Assembly (NCBI GenBank): GCA_002336845.1
Contig: DDEX01000057.1
Span: 78,110 to 88,162 of the forward strand
Direction of reading: 5' to 3'
Origin: Rhodobacteraceae bacterium UBA1943
Lineage (GTDB): Bacteria; Pseudomonadota; Alphaproteobacteria; Rhodobacterales; Rhodobacteraceae
DNA length: 10,053 nt
This document shows positions 1 to 8,807 of this stretch, piece by piece. Below the pieces are notes generated by a model. That model saw nothing but the letters and a program-made list of their open reading frames with translations, ran no database searches and was not told where the DNA came from. The stretch's first letter is position 1. Each line of letters opens with the position of its first letter. Both the position numbers and the translations under genes were made by a program.

Positions 1-674
1 CCGACACCGGCGAACAGGCGCTGGAGATTGTCGATACGCTGGTGCGCTCGGGCGCGGTCAGCCTGATCGTGGTCGACTCGGTTGCGGCCCTGGTGCCGAA
101 ATCGGAGATCGAAGGCGACATGGGCGACATGCAGATGGGCAGCCAGGCCCGCCTGATGAGCCAGGCGATGCGCAAGCTGACCGCCAGCATCGGGCGCTCG
201 AACTGCATGGTGATCTTCATCAACCAGATCCGCATGAAGATCGGCGTGATGTTCGGCAGCCCCGAAACCACCACGGGCGGCAATGCGCTGAAATTCTATG
301 CCAGCGTGCGGCTGGACATCCGCCGCACCGGCGCCATCAAGGACCGCGATGAGGTGATCGGCAACTCGACCCGGGTGAAGGTGGTGAAGAACAAGGTCTC
401 GCCCCCGTTCAAGGAGGTGGAGTTCGACATCATGTATGGCGAAGGCATCTCGAAAGTGGGCGAGCTGATCGACATCGGCGTCAAGGCGGGCGTCGTGGAA
501 AAGTCGGGAAGCTGGTATTCCTATAATGACGAGCGGATCGGCCAGGGTCGCGAAAACGCCAAGACCTTCCTCAAGCAGAACCCCGGTGTCGCCGCCGACA
601 TCGAGGAGAAGATCCGCGCGGCCAGCGGGCTGGATTTCACCATGGCCGACAAGGGCGATGTGCTGGACGACTGA
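1..674 (+). CDS. recA: RecA recombinase, 3' part (5' end outside window)
   Basis: RecA is the cytoplasmic ATP-dependent DNA strand-exchange protein. It forms filaments on single-stranded DNA, drives homologous recombination and triggers LexA self-cleavage. The reading frame is open from the left edge (first full codon at base 3) to the TGA at 672-674, so about 223 residues of a protein usually near 350 are present. Visible landmarks, in order, are the Walker B strand LIVVDSVAALVP, the block GDMGDMQMGSQARLMSQA around DNA-binding loop L1, the strand FINQIR, and loop L2 with GSPETTTGGNALKFYAS. After these comes the C-terminal domain, ending in the acidic tail DKGDVLDD typical of RecA. The Walker A motif and start codon lie upstream of the window. 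A hairpin terminator follows 24 bases after the stop, so recA is probably not co-transcribed with alaS. The identity is essentially certain. Confidence 0.98.
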   Translation, partial: DTGEQALEIVDTLVRSGAVSLIVVDSVAALVPKSEIEGDMGDMQMGSQARLMSQAMRKLTASIGRSNCMVIFINQIRMKIGVMFGSPETTTGGNALKFYASVRLDIRRTGAIKDRDEVIGNSTRVKVVKNKVSPPFKEVEFDIMYGEGISKVGELIDIGVKAGVVEKSGSWYSYNDERIGQGRENAKTFLKQNPGVAADIEEKIRAASGLDFTMADKGDVLDD

Positions 675-698
675 CAGCGCCGATTTGACCAAGAATTC

Positions 699-726
699 AA
701 AGGGCCGGGCGCAACCCCGGCCTTTT
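699..726 (+). terminator. Intrinsic terminator after recA
   Basis: A perfect 7-bp stem, GGCCGGG (703-709) with CCCGGCC (716-722), encloses a 6-base loop. A G·U pair and three A-U pairs extend it outward, and it ends in TTTT (723-726). It lies 24 bases past the recA stop and upstream of the alaS promoter candidate, as expected for a Rho-independent terminator. Confidence 0.85.
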
Positions 727-737
727 CCATTTGGGCG

Positions 738-766
738 TGGACAGGGCGCGGCGCGGGGGCTAAACG
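738..766 (+). promoter_or_regulatory. Candidate sigma-70 promoter of alaS
   Basis: TGGACA (738-743) matches TTGACA at five of six positions. After a 17-base spacer comes TAAACG (761-766), a weak -10 with three matches. It sits just after the recA terminator. Transcription would begin near 773, giving a leader of about 24 bases to the ATG at 797. Only a few bases would precede the alternative ATG at 779. The weak -10 keeps this a candidate only. Confidence 0.4.
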
Positions 767-796
767 GGGCAAAATCCTATGGCCCAAGGGGTTCTC

Positions 797-3451
<2,655 letters not shown>

Positions 3452-3452
3452 G

Positions 3453-3743
3453 ATGCCGGGTGCTTTGTGGATTGCCCATGTCGAAGTGACCGACGCCGAG
3501 GCCTATGGCAAATACGCCAAGCTGGCAGGCGCGCCGATTGCCGCGCATGGGGGCGTGTTCCTGGCGCGCGGTGGCCGCTATGTGCAGCTTGAGGGTAACG
3601 ATCGCGCCCGCAACGTGGTGGCGCGGTTCCCCAGCCTTGAGGCGGCGGTGGCCTGTTATAACTCTCCCGCCTATCAAGAGGCACTGTCCCATGCCAAAGG
3701 CGCCTCGATCCGCGACCTTGTGGTGGTGGAACTGGCCGAATAA
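3453..3743 (+). CDS. Small DUF1330-like protein
   Basis: This 96-residue cytoplasmic protein has the pattern of the DUF1330 family (PF07045 from recall), whose members adopt a ferredoxin-like alpha+beta fold and usually dimerise. The biochemical role is unknown. Features that fit are an N-terminal strand with WIAHVEVTDAEAYGKYAKLA, a central AHGGVFLARGG strand pair, the FPSLEAAVACYNSPAYQEA segment characteristic of the family, and a final strand LVVVEL. No signal peptide or membrane segment is seen. The ATG lies one base past the alaS stop, with a G-rich stretch (3442-3446) inside the alaS end serving as a ribosome site. It is therefore very probably translated from the alaS message, and a strong terminator follows within 15 bases. 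A more distal ATG in the frame (3360) lies inside alaS and gives residues that do not fit the family. Confidence 0.88.
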   Translation: MPGALWIAHVEVTDAEAYGKYAKLAGAPIAAHGGVFLARGGRYVQLEGNDRARNVVARFPSLEAAVACYNSPAYQEALSHAKGASIRDLVVVELAE

Positions 3744-3755
3744 CTGGCAAACTGC

Positions 3756-3782
3756 AAAAGGCGCGAGAAATCGCGCCTTTTT
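3756..3782 (+). terminator. Intrinsic terminator after alaS-DUF1330
   Basis: A perfect stem AAAGGCGCGA (3757-3766) pairs with TCGCGCCTTT (3771-3780) around a stable GAAA tetraloop. One more A-T pair extends it, and the 3' side runs into five Ts (3778-3782). It sits 12 bases after the stop of the small gene and closes the two-gene unit. The preceding A-run may let it also work on the opposite strand. Confidence 0.92.
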
Positions 3783-3809
3783 GACCAAAAGCCTGATTCC
3801 GGCCCGCGA

Positions 3810-3839
3810 CTTTCATGGTAGTGTCATGGAAAATATAAT
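3810..3839 (+). promoter_or_regulatory. Promoter of the class II amidotransferase gene
   Basis: A perfect -10 hexamer TATAAT lies at 3834-3839, in a short A/T-rich patch unusual for this genome. The best -35 is only CTTTCA (3810-3815, three of six matches, 18-base spacer), so the -35 side is weak and may depend on an activator. Transcription would begin near 3846, about 34 bases before the gene start. It lies between the upstream terminator and the next gene, the right place for a promoter. Confidence 0.6.
3813..3829 (+). repeat. Direct repeat TCATGG, 11 bases apart
   Basis: TCATGG occurs at 3813-3818 and again at 3824-3829, start to start 11 bases, which is about one helical turn. The pair covers the -35 region and spacer upstream of a perfect TATAAT, so it could be a binding site for a regulator acting from one face of the DNA. 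With only two six-base copies, chance is a real alternative. Confidence 0.35.
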
Positions 3840-3850
3840 GAGGCGGGCAG

Positions 3851-3880
3851 ATGTTTGTAACTGGTAAGGGGGCACGCTGA
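3851..3880 (+). other. Possible nine-codon leader ORF
   Basis: An ATG at 3851 opens a reading frame encoding MFVTGKGAR. It ends in a TGA (3878-3880) whose final A is the first base of the amidotransferase ATG. Given the predicted transcription start near 3846, it would be the first AUG of the message. It has no convincing ribosome site of its own, and the ribosome site of the downstream gene lies inside it. It may be chance. Confidence 0.2.
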
Positions 3881-4674
3881 TGTGCCGTTGGGCTGCGTAT
3901 TCGGGCGAGCCGATCTTCCTTGAGGAAATCGTCAGCCGTCCGGGCCATTCATTGATCCATCAAAGCCATTGCGCCACGCAATGCCATACCGCCATCAATG
4001 CCGATGGTTTCGGCGTGGCATGGTATGGAGAACGGCCAGAGCCGGGGCTTTACCGCGATGTGATGCCCGCCTGGTCGGACCCCAACCTGAAAAGCCTGGT
4101 GGCCCAAGTGAAATCGGGGTTGTTTCTGGCCCATGTGCGCGCCAGCACCGGCACCGCGACCAGCCGAAACAACTGCCACCCCTTTGTGCATGGCGCCTGG
4201 AGCTTCATGCACAACGGCCAGATCGGCGGGTTCGAGGCGATGCGCCGTCAGGCCGAGATGATGATTCCCGACACGCTTTACCCCAACCGCAAGGGAGCCA
4301 CCGACAGCGAGGCGATCTTTCTTGTGGCCATCGCCGAGGGCTTGCAGACCGACCCGAAGGGCGCACTGGAACGGACGGCAGCCCGTTTCATCGCGCTGGC
4401 GCAGGAAAAGGGCTGCGCGCCGTATCTGCGGTTGACCGCGGCCCTGTCAGACGGCCAGCGCCTTTATGCCGTGCGCTATGCGACCGACGACTTTGCGCCG
4501 ACCCTTTATCATCGCTGGTCCGCAACGCGGGGCGGCATGGCCGTTGTGTCCGAACCGCTGGAGGATGACGAAGGCGACTGGACCGAGGTTCCCGCAGGCA
4601 GTTTCTGCACCTTTGATGGTGATCGGGTTCTGACCGAAGCCTTCCAGCCGCTTTCCTTGCGGGCCGCCGCCTGA
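3880..4674 (+). CDS. Class II glutamine amidotransferase (YafJ/EgtC type)
   Basis: This 264-residue protein is an N-terminal-nucleophile (Ntn) amidotransferase domain standing alone. Such enzymes hydrolyse glutamine, or a gamma-glutamyl amide, with the cysteine exposed after loss of Met1. The start MCRW puts Cys2 in the nucleophile position, which fixes the start codon chemically. AAGGGGG (3866-3872) lies seven bases upstream. Other family marks are HVRAST (H85, R87), NNCHPF, the HNGQI loop (H111, N112, G113) and DSEAIF. The family includes E. coli YafJ, of unclear function, and EgtC, which removes glutamate from an ergothioneine intermediate. No ergothioneine genes are seen here, so EgtC is not assigned. 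There is no synthetase domain and no obvious partner enzyme. It has its own promoter candidate and appears to be a single-gene unit. The physiological substrate is unknown. Confidence 0.9.
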   Translation: MCRWAAYSGEPIFLEEIVSRPGHSLIHQSHCATQCHTAINADGFGVAWYGERPEPGLYRDVMPAWSDPNLKSLVAQVKSGLFLAHVRASTGTATSRNNCHPFVHGAWSFMHNGQIGGFEAMRRQAEMMIPDTLYPNRKGATDSEAIFLVAIAEGLQTDPKGALERTAARFIALAQEKGCAPYLRLTAALSDGQRLYAVRYATDDFAPTLYHRWSATRGGMAVVSEPLEDDEGDWTEVPAGSFCTFDGDRVLTEAFQPLSLRAAA

Positions 4675-4678
4675 CCGC

Positions 4679-4707
4679 TTGGCGGGGCAGGGCAATGGGG
4701 CTAACCT
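4679..4707 (+). promoter_or_regulatory. Weak promoter candidate before the secreted protein gene
   Basis: TTGGCG (4679-4684, four of six matches) and TAACCT (4702-4707, three of six) are separated by 17 bases, about 27 bases before the start codon. A 5-bp stem (4667-4671 with 4681-4685) overlaps the -35 side but has no T-run, so it is not a terminator. Readthrough from the amidotransferase gene is also possible. Confidence 0.25.
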
Positions 4708-4733
4708 TCGGGCATTGATCCCGGAGGTTTGCC

Positions 4734-5137
4734 ATGAAAGCCCTTGTTCTGCCGCTGATCCTGTTGGCCAGCCCGGCGCTGGCCGATGACCTGATCTTCT
4801 TCCGCTCTCCCTCCGCCAACATCCAGTGCATGATCGCCACCGGCGACTACCCAGCCGCGCGCTGCGATGTGATGCAGGTGACAAAGCTGTCCTATCCGGT
4901 GCAGCCCGCCGATTGCGACCTCGACTGGGCCATGCGTTCGAGGTGGGGCCGACAGGCAAGGGCGCGCCGGCCTGCGTGGGCGATACCGTCGCCAGCCCCG
5001 ATGCGATGGAGCTGGGCTATGGCCAATCGGTTGAGCTGGGCGGGTTTCGCTGTGTTTCCGAGAAATCGGGTATGACCTGCGTCAATGGGCAGGGCCATGG
5101 CTTCACCGTCGCCAAGGCGGCGCAGAAGATGTTTTGA
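4734..5137 (+). pseudogene. Frameshifted small secreted cysteine-rich protein (DUF6636-like)
   Basis: The gene starts with a good ribosome site (GGAGG 4723-4727, six bases before the ATG). A signal peptide, MKALVLPLILLASPALA, probably is cut before DD, so the product would act in the periplasm or outside. The first frame holds family sequence to CDLDW (codon ending 4928). The rest (HAFEVGPTGKG onward to the TGA at 5135-5137) is in the next frame. Adding one G to the GGG at 4927-4929 restores a continuous 134-residue protein with six cysteines (C32, C44, C61, C81, C107, C116), suggesting three disulphides. As written, the first frame ends at 5075 after 113 residues, only about 65 of them native, with the last three cysteines lost. 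The intact downstream frame points to a recent mutation or a sequencing error. TGGGCC is not a slippery heptamer, so programmed frameshifting is unlikely. The function is unknown; the DUF6636 assignment is from recall. Confidence 0.8.
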
Positions 5138-5147
5138 TCAAAACCTC

Positions 5148-5175
5148 TGGTCAAATGGCGCGCATCTGCTAGGCT
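5148..5175 (+). promoter_or_regulatory. Promoter candidate of the aminotransferase gene
   Basis: TGGTCA (5148-5153, four of six matches) and TAGGCT (5170-5175, three of six) are 16 bases apart, ending about 25 bases before the ATG at 5200. The extended form CTAGGCT is common in alphaproteobacterial promoters as I recall them. A perfect 12-bp palindrome, TTTTGATCAAAA (5132-5143), lies just upstream and overlaps the previous stop codon. Confidence 0.35.
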
Positions 5176-5199
5176 GCGCGTATTGACTGGAGATTCAAA

Positions 5200-6600
5200 A
5201 TGACCCTCGCCGCCCAGAACAGCCTGCCCAATGACCTGTGGCAGATGGACCATGACCACACGCTGCACCCCTGGACCAACTTTGGCCCGTTTGAAAAACA
5301 AGGCTCACTGGTCATCGCACGGGGCGAGGGCTGTTACCTGTGGGATCAGGGTGGCAGGCGGTATCTGGATGCGGTGGGGGGCATGTGGTGCACCAACATC
5401 GGGCTGGGCCGCAAGGAGATGGCGCAGGCGATTGCCGAGCAGGCCGAGGTGCTGGCCTTTGCCAATTACTTCGTGGACATGACAAATGGTCCCGCCGCGC
5501 GGCTGGCTGCCAAACTGGCCGAACTGGCGCCGGGCGATCTGAACCGGGTGTTCTTTACCACTGGCGGCTCTACCGCGGTCGATACTGCCGTGCGGATGGT
5601 CAGCTATTATCACCATGCCCGCGGCAACCCCGACAAGACCGGCATCGTCGCGCGGGAAAACAGCTATCACGGCTCGACCTACCTGACGCAATCGGTGGGC
5701 AAGCGGAACGGCGACCGTGTGGAAGAGTTCCGCTATGCCGAAGACGGCATCTGGCACCTGACCTGCCCGAACCCCTATCGCCGCCCCGCGCATCTGACCG
5801 AGGCGCAGTTCTGCGATGAACTGGTGGCCGAGTTCGAGGCGCTGATCGCCCGTGTGGGTGCCGACCGCATCGGCGGCTTCATCGCCGAACCCATTCAGGC
5901 CAGCGGCGGCATCATCATTCCGCCCCACGGCTATCTGCGCCGGATGTGGGAGATCTGCCAGCGCCACGAAATCCTGTTCATCGCCGACGAGGTGGTGACC
6001 GCATTCGGCCGCATCGGCCACTGGTTTGCCAGCCTGTCCGAATTCGGCGTGCAGCCTGACATCATCACCAGTGCCAAGGGCCTGACCTCGGGCTATCTGC
6101 CTTTGGGCGCAATGATTTTTTCTGACCGCATCTGGGATGTGATGGCCAAGGGCGGGCAACGCTGGTTCACCTCTGGCCTGACCTATTCCGGTCATCCGGT
6201 CTCTTGTGCCGCCGCGCTGAAGAATATCGAGATCATTGAACGCGAAGGCCTCTTGGCCCAGGCCGCAGAGGTGGGCGGCTATTTCAACGATCGTTTGAAA
6301 TCCTTGGCCGACCTGCCGCTGGTGGGCAATGTACGGGGCAAGGGGCTGATGCTGTGCGTGGAATCGGTGGCCGACAAGGAAACCAAGGCGCTGCTGCCGG
6401 ATGAGGCGAACGAATCCAAACGCATCTCGGACGTGGCCGAGGAGATGGGCCTGCTGGTCCGCCCCATCGGCCATCTGAACGTGATGTCGCCGCCCCTGAC
6501 GATCACCCAGGGGCAGGTGGATTTCGTGGTCGAGACGCTGGAAAAGGCAATTCGGCGCGTGACCGACGATCTGGTGCGCGAAGGGTTTCGCCTGGGCTGA
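5200..6600 (+). CDS. Class III PLP-dependent aminotransferase (omega-amine type)
   Basis: This 466-residue cytoplasmic enzyme belongs to fold type I, class III aminotransferases, which move an amino group from an amine or amino acid to a keto acid using pyridoxal phosphate. The PLP-binding features are GGSTAVDTAVRM near residue 122, the SYHGST block, the DEV motif with D263 to bind the pyridine nitrogen, and K293 in SAKGLTSGYLPLGA as the Schiff-base lysine. The length and the LTYSGHPVSCAAAL segment fit the omega-amino acid:pyruvate, putrescine (SpuC-like) and taurine:pyruvate group rather than acetylornithine or GABA enzymes. The substrate cannot be read from the sequence. The start is supported by TGGAGA (5188-5193) six bases upstream. 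Agmatinase, which makes putrescine, lies two genes downstream, so a polyamine role is possible. Databases often label such proteins aspartate aminotransferase family, which is uninformative. Confidence 0.92.
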   Translation: MTLAAQNSLPNDLWQMDHDHTLHPWTNFGPFEKQGSLVIARGEGCYLWDQGGRRYLDAVGGMWCTNIGLGRKEMAQAIAEQAEVLAFANYFVDMTNGPAARLAAKLAELAPGDLNRVFFTTGGSTAVDTAVRMVSYYHHARGNPDKTGIVARENSYHGSTYLTQSVGKRNGDRVEEFRYAEDGIWHLTCPNPYRRPAHLTEAQFCDELVAEFEALIARVGADRIGGFIAEPIQASGGIIIPPHGYLRRMWEICQRHEILFIADEVVTAFGRIGHWFASLSEFGVQPDIITSAKGLTSGYLPLGAMIFSDRIWDVMAKGGQRWFTSGLTYSGHPVSCAAALKNIEIIEREGLLAQAAEVGGYFNDRLKSLADLPLVGNVRGKGLMLCVESVADKETKALLPDEANESKRISDVAEEMGLLVRPIGHLNVMSPPLTITQGQVDFVVETLEKAIRRVTDDLVREGFRLG

Positions 6601-6618
6601 TCTGGGGCTGATCGGTCG

Positions 6619-6654
6619 TTGACCTGTCACCCGGCGGGCATAAACTTGCCGGGT
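6619..6654 (+). promoter_or_regulatory. Promoter candidate overlapping an inverted repeat
   Basis: TTGACC (6619-6624, five of six matches) and TAAACT (6641-6646, four of six) are 16 bases apart. An inverted repeat, ACCCGGC (6629-6635) and GCCGGGT (6648-6654), flanks the -10 element with a 12-base gap. No T-run follows it, so it is not a typical terminator of the upstream gene. It is better read as a possible operator. Transcription would start near 6653, about 19 bases before the metallopeptidase ATG. Confidence 0.45.
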
Positions 6655-6671
6655 AAGTCAGGGGTGCGCCG

Positions 6672-7748
6672 ATGAAACTGTTTCAATGCCAATGCTGCGG
6701 GCAGGTGCTGCATTTTGAAAACACCGCCTGCCTGCGCTGCGGCCGCGCGGTGGGTTATCTGCCCGATCAGGATCGCATGGTTGCGGTCGAACCGGACGGG
6801 GGCGTCTGGCATGTCGTCACCGGGCAGGGCGCGCCCGAACCCCCGCTGCGGTTCTGCCATAACTGGGAGCTTTCGGCCTGCAACTGGATGGTGCCGGTCG
6901 GCCCCGAGTCCCCGGCTGGCCCCGAATACTGCCCCGCCTGCCGCCACAACCGCACCGTGCCCGACCTGTCGGACCCCGACAACCACGCCCGCTGGCAGAA
7001 GATCGAGGCCGCGAAGCGCCGCCTGATCTATACCCTGCGCCACCTTGGCCTGCCGATGCCGGTAGTGGGCGACGGCCACCCAGAGCCTTTGGTGTTCGAC
7101 TTTCTCGCCGACGATCCCGGCTCGGTCCAGCGCGTGCTGACCGGCCATTCCGATGGCGTCGTGACTATCTCGCTGACCGAGGCGGATGATTCCGAACGCG
7201 AGCAGATGCGCGAACAGATGGGCGAGGCCTATCGCACCCTCTTGGGCCATTTCCGGCATGAGGTCGGCCATTACTACTGGGACATCCTTGTGCGCGACGG
7301 TGGGGCACTGGACGGCTTTCGCGCCATGTTCGGCGATGAGAGTGCCGATTATGCCGCAGCCTTGCAGCGCCATTACGCCGCAGGCCCGCCGCCGGGCTGG
7401 GCGGCCAGCCATGTCTCGTCCTATGCCACGATGCACCCGTGGGAGGATTGGGCCGAGACCTGGGCACATTACCTGCACATGGTCGATACGCTGGAAACCG
7501 CAGGCGCCTTGGGAATACGGATCGACCCCAGCCTTGATGCGGGTGAGTTGTCGGCCCGGATCGACTTTGATCCCTATGGCGCGGGCGATCTGGCCCGGTT
7601 GATCGGGGCGTGGATGCCGTTGACCGTGGCGCTGAACGTGCTGAACCGCTCGATGGGGCAGGCCGACGGCTATCCTTTCGTGTTGCCGCAGGGGGTGCAG
7701 GACAAACTGGGCTTCGTGCATGATCTGGTGCGCGGCCGTAGTGGTTGA
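6672..7748 (+). CDS. Zinc-ribbon putative metallopeptidase
   Basis: This 358-residue protein has no signal peptide and is probably cytoplasmic. The N-terminus is a zinc ribbon with CxxC pairs at C6/C9 and C20/C23. A second cysteine group (C62, C70, C87, C90) may form another metal site. The C-terminal half holds HEVGHYYW (H196, E197, H200), the zinc-protease signature, and downstream WEDWAETWAHY (E258, E262), one of whose glutamates is the likely third ligand. This layout matches the putative zinc-binding metallopeptidases with zinc-ribbon_6 and Peptidase_Mx domains (PF10005/PF15887 from recall). Their substrates are unknown, and relatives are often found beside transglutaminase-like and ATP-grasp genes, none of which appear here. 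AGGGGT (6660-6665) six bases before the ATG supports the start. All expected catalytic residues are present, so it looks active. It is probably transcribed from its own promoter. Confidence 0.88.
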   Translation: MKLFQCQCCGQVLHFENTACLRCGRAVGYLPDQDRMVAVEPDGGVWHVVTGQGAPEPPLRFCHNWELSACNWMVPVGPESPAGPEYCPACRHNRTVPDLSDPDNHARWQKIEAAKRRLIYTLRHLGLPMPVVGDGHPEPLVFDFLADDPGSVQRVLTGHSDGVVTISLTEADDSEREQMREQMGEAYRTLLGHFRHEVGHYYWDILVRDGGALDGFRAMFGDESADYAAALQRHYAAGPPPGWAASHVSSYATMHPWEDWAETWAHYLHMVDTLETAGALGIRIDPSLDAGELSARIDFDPYGAGDLARLIGAWMPLTVALNVLNRSMGQADGYPFVLPQGVQDKLGFVHDLVRGRSG

Positions 7749-7774
7749 CTTCGCGCGCCCACTCTGCTTCCTAT
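7745..7774 (+). promoter_or_regulatory. Weak promoter candidate of speB
   Basis: TTGACT (7745-7750, five of six matches) overlaps the stop codon of the metallopeptidase gene. TCCTAT (7769-7774, three of six) follows after 18 bases. Transcription would start near 7781, leaving about 60 untranslated bases before speB. Confidence 0.28.
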
Positions 7775-7781
7775 GGCGCAC

Positions 7782-7791
7782 CCGGATCCGG
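7782..7791 (+). repeat. Palindrome in the speB leader
   Basis: CCGGATCCGG is a perfect 10-bp palindrome just past the predicted transcription start, where an operator could lie. It is short and G/C-rich, so chance is likely enough. No terminator is seen between the metallopeptidase gene and speB. Confidence 0.2.
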
Positions 7792-7841
7792 CGCGTCTCC
7801 GCTTTCGCAAACGACGACCGCATATGATTTGAGTTCTCCCC

Positions 7842-8807
7842 ATGGCCCTAGAAGACGCCAAGTCCCAGGTGGACACCGCCTTTACCCGTGCGCAACAACG
7901 CGGGTATTCCTTTGAAAACGCCTTTGGTGGCGCGACCAGCTTCCTGCGCCGCAGCTATACCAAAGACCTGACCGGGGTGGACCTTGCCATCACCGGCGTG
8001 CCCTTTGACCAGGCGGTGACCCACCGCACCGGCACCCGCTTTGGCCCCCGCGCGATCCGCGAGGCATCGACCTTGCAACCCTATGATCCACCTTACGGCT
8101 GGCCGACCAACCCGCTGGATGAGTTGAACATCATCGACTATGGCGATGTGGCCTTCGATTATGCCAAGGTCAGCGATTTCCCCGAAACCCTGACCGCGCA
8201 TATCCGCAAAATCCTGTCGGCGGGCGCGGGCAGCATCACCCTTGGCGGCGATCACTACATCACCTTCCCGATCCTGAAGGCCTATGCCGAAAAGTTCGGC
8301 CCCCTGGGGGTCATCCATTTCGACGCCCATTCCGATCTGTGGCCCGATGACGACCTGAGCCGCATTGACCACGGCACGATGATGTACAAGGCCGTGAAGC
8401 AGGGCTATGTCGATCCCAAACGCTCGGTCCAGATCGGCATTCGGACCACGACCGAGGATTATCTGGGCGTGCATGTCATCGACGCGCGCGAGGTGCATGA
8501 AAAAGGCGTGGCCCATGCGGTCGAGCTGGCGAAATCCATTGTCGGCGACAAGCCCACCTATTTGACCTTCGACATCGACGCGCTGGACCCGGCCTATGCC
8601 CCCGGCACCGGAACGCCCGTCTGGGGCGGGTTGCATTCGTGGCAAGCGGCGGCTTGCTTGCGCGACCTTGCGGGCATCAACATGGTCGGCGGCGATATTG
8701 TCGAGGTCTCGCCCCCCTATGACACCACGGGCGCCACGGCCATTGCGGGCGCCCATGTCGCCTATGAGCTGATCTGCCTGTATCACTGGGCACGGACGCA
8801 ACGCTGA
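7842..8807 (+). CDS. speB: Agmatinase (ureohydrolase family)
   Basis: Agmatinase splits agmatine into putrescine and urea in the cytoplasm, a step of the arginine route to polyamines. The 321-residue protein shows the three ureohydrolase signatures that bind two manganese ions: GGDHY (H138), DAHSD (D161, H163, D165) and DIDALDP (D244, D246). Also present are E288 in the EVSPPYD segment and the N-terminal GVPFDQAVTHRTGTRFGPRAIREAS typical of agmatinases rather than arginases. Other ureohydrolases such as guanidinobutyrase or proclavaminate hydrolase are close relatives and cannot be fully excluded. An in-frame TGA at 7830-7832 rules out a longer start, so ATG 7842 stands although its ribosome site is poor (only GAG at 7831-7833). 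The stop overlaps the next ATG by one base. No arginine decarboxylase is in the window, so the agmatine source is elsewhere or external. Confidence 0.93.
   Translation: MALEDAKSQVDTAFTRAQQRGYSFENAFGGATSFLRRSYTKDLTGVDLAITGVPFDQAVTHRTGTRFGPRAIREASTLQPYDPPYGWPTNPLDELNIIDYGDVAFDYAKVSDFPETLTAHIRKILSAGAGSITLGGDHYITFPILKAYAEKFGPLGVIHFDAHSDLWPDDDLSRIDHGTMMYKAVKQGYVDPKRSVQIGIRTTTEDYLGVHVIDAREVHEKGVAHAVELAKSIVGDKPTYLTFDIDALDPAYAPGTGTPVWGGLHSWQAAACLRDLAGINMVGGDIVEVSPPYDTTGATAIAGAHVAYELICLYHWARTQR

Noticed and set aside
3952..3963. TTGATCCATCAA as an FNR-type site
   Set aside because: The half-sites are separated by two bases rather than four, and it lies inside the amidotransferase coding region.
4923..4935. 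Programmed -1 frameshift in the secreted protein gene
   Set aside because: The junction CTGGGCC does not have the X XXY YYZ slippery form, and no strong stimulatory structure is evident. A simple one-base loss explains the data.
5132..5143. Palindrome TTTTGATCAAAA as an FNR site or terminator
   Set aside because: FNR/FnrL sites have TTGAT and ATCAA separated by four bases, while here the halves overlap. It has no loop to form a terminator hairpin. It is left as an unexplained short palindrome.
5305..6630. 441-codon open frame on the - strand opposite the aminotransferase
   Set aside because: It is antisense to a clearly conserved enzyme, with low-complexity composition and no motif.
6627..7823. 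398-codon open frame on the - strand opposite the metallopeptidase
   Set aside because: It covers a gene with intact zinc ribbon and HExxH motifs on the + strand. The reverse translation shows no domain.
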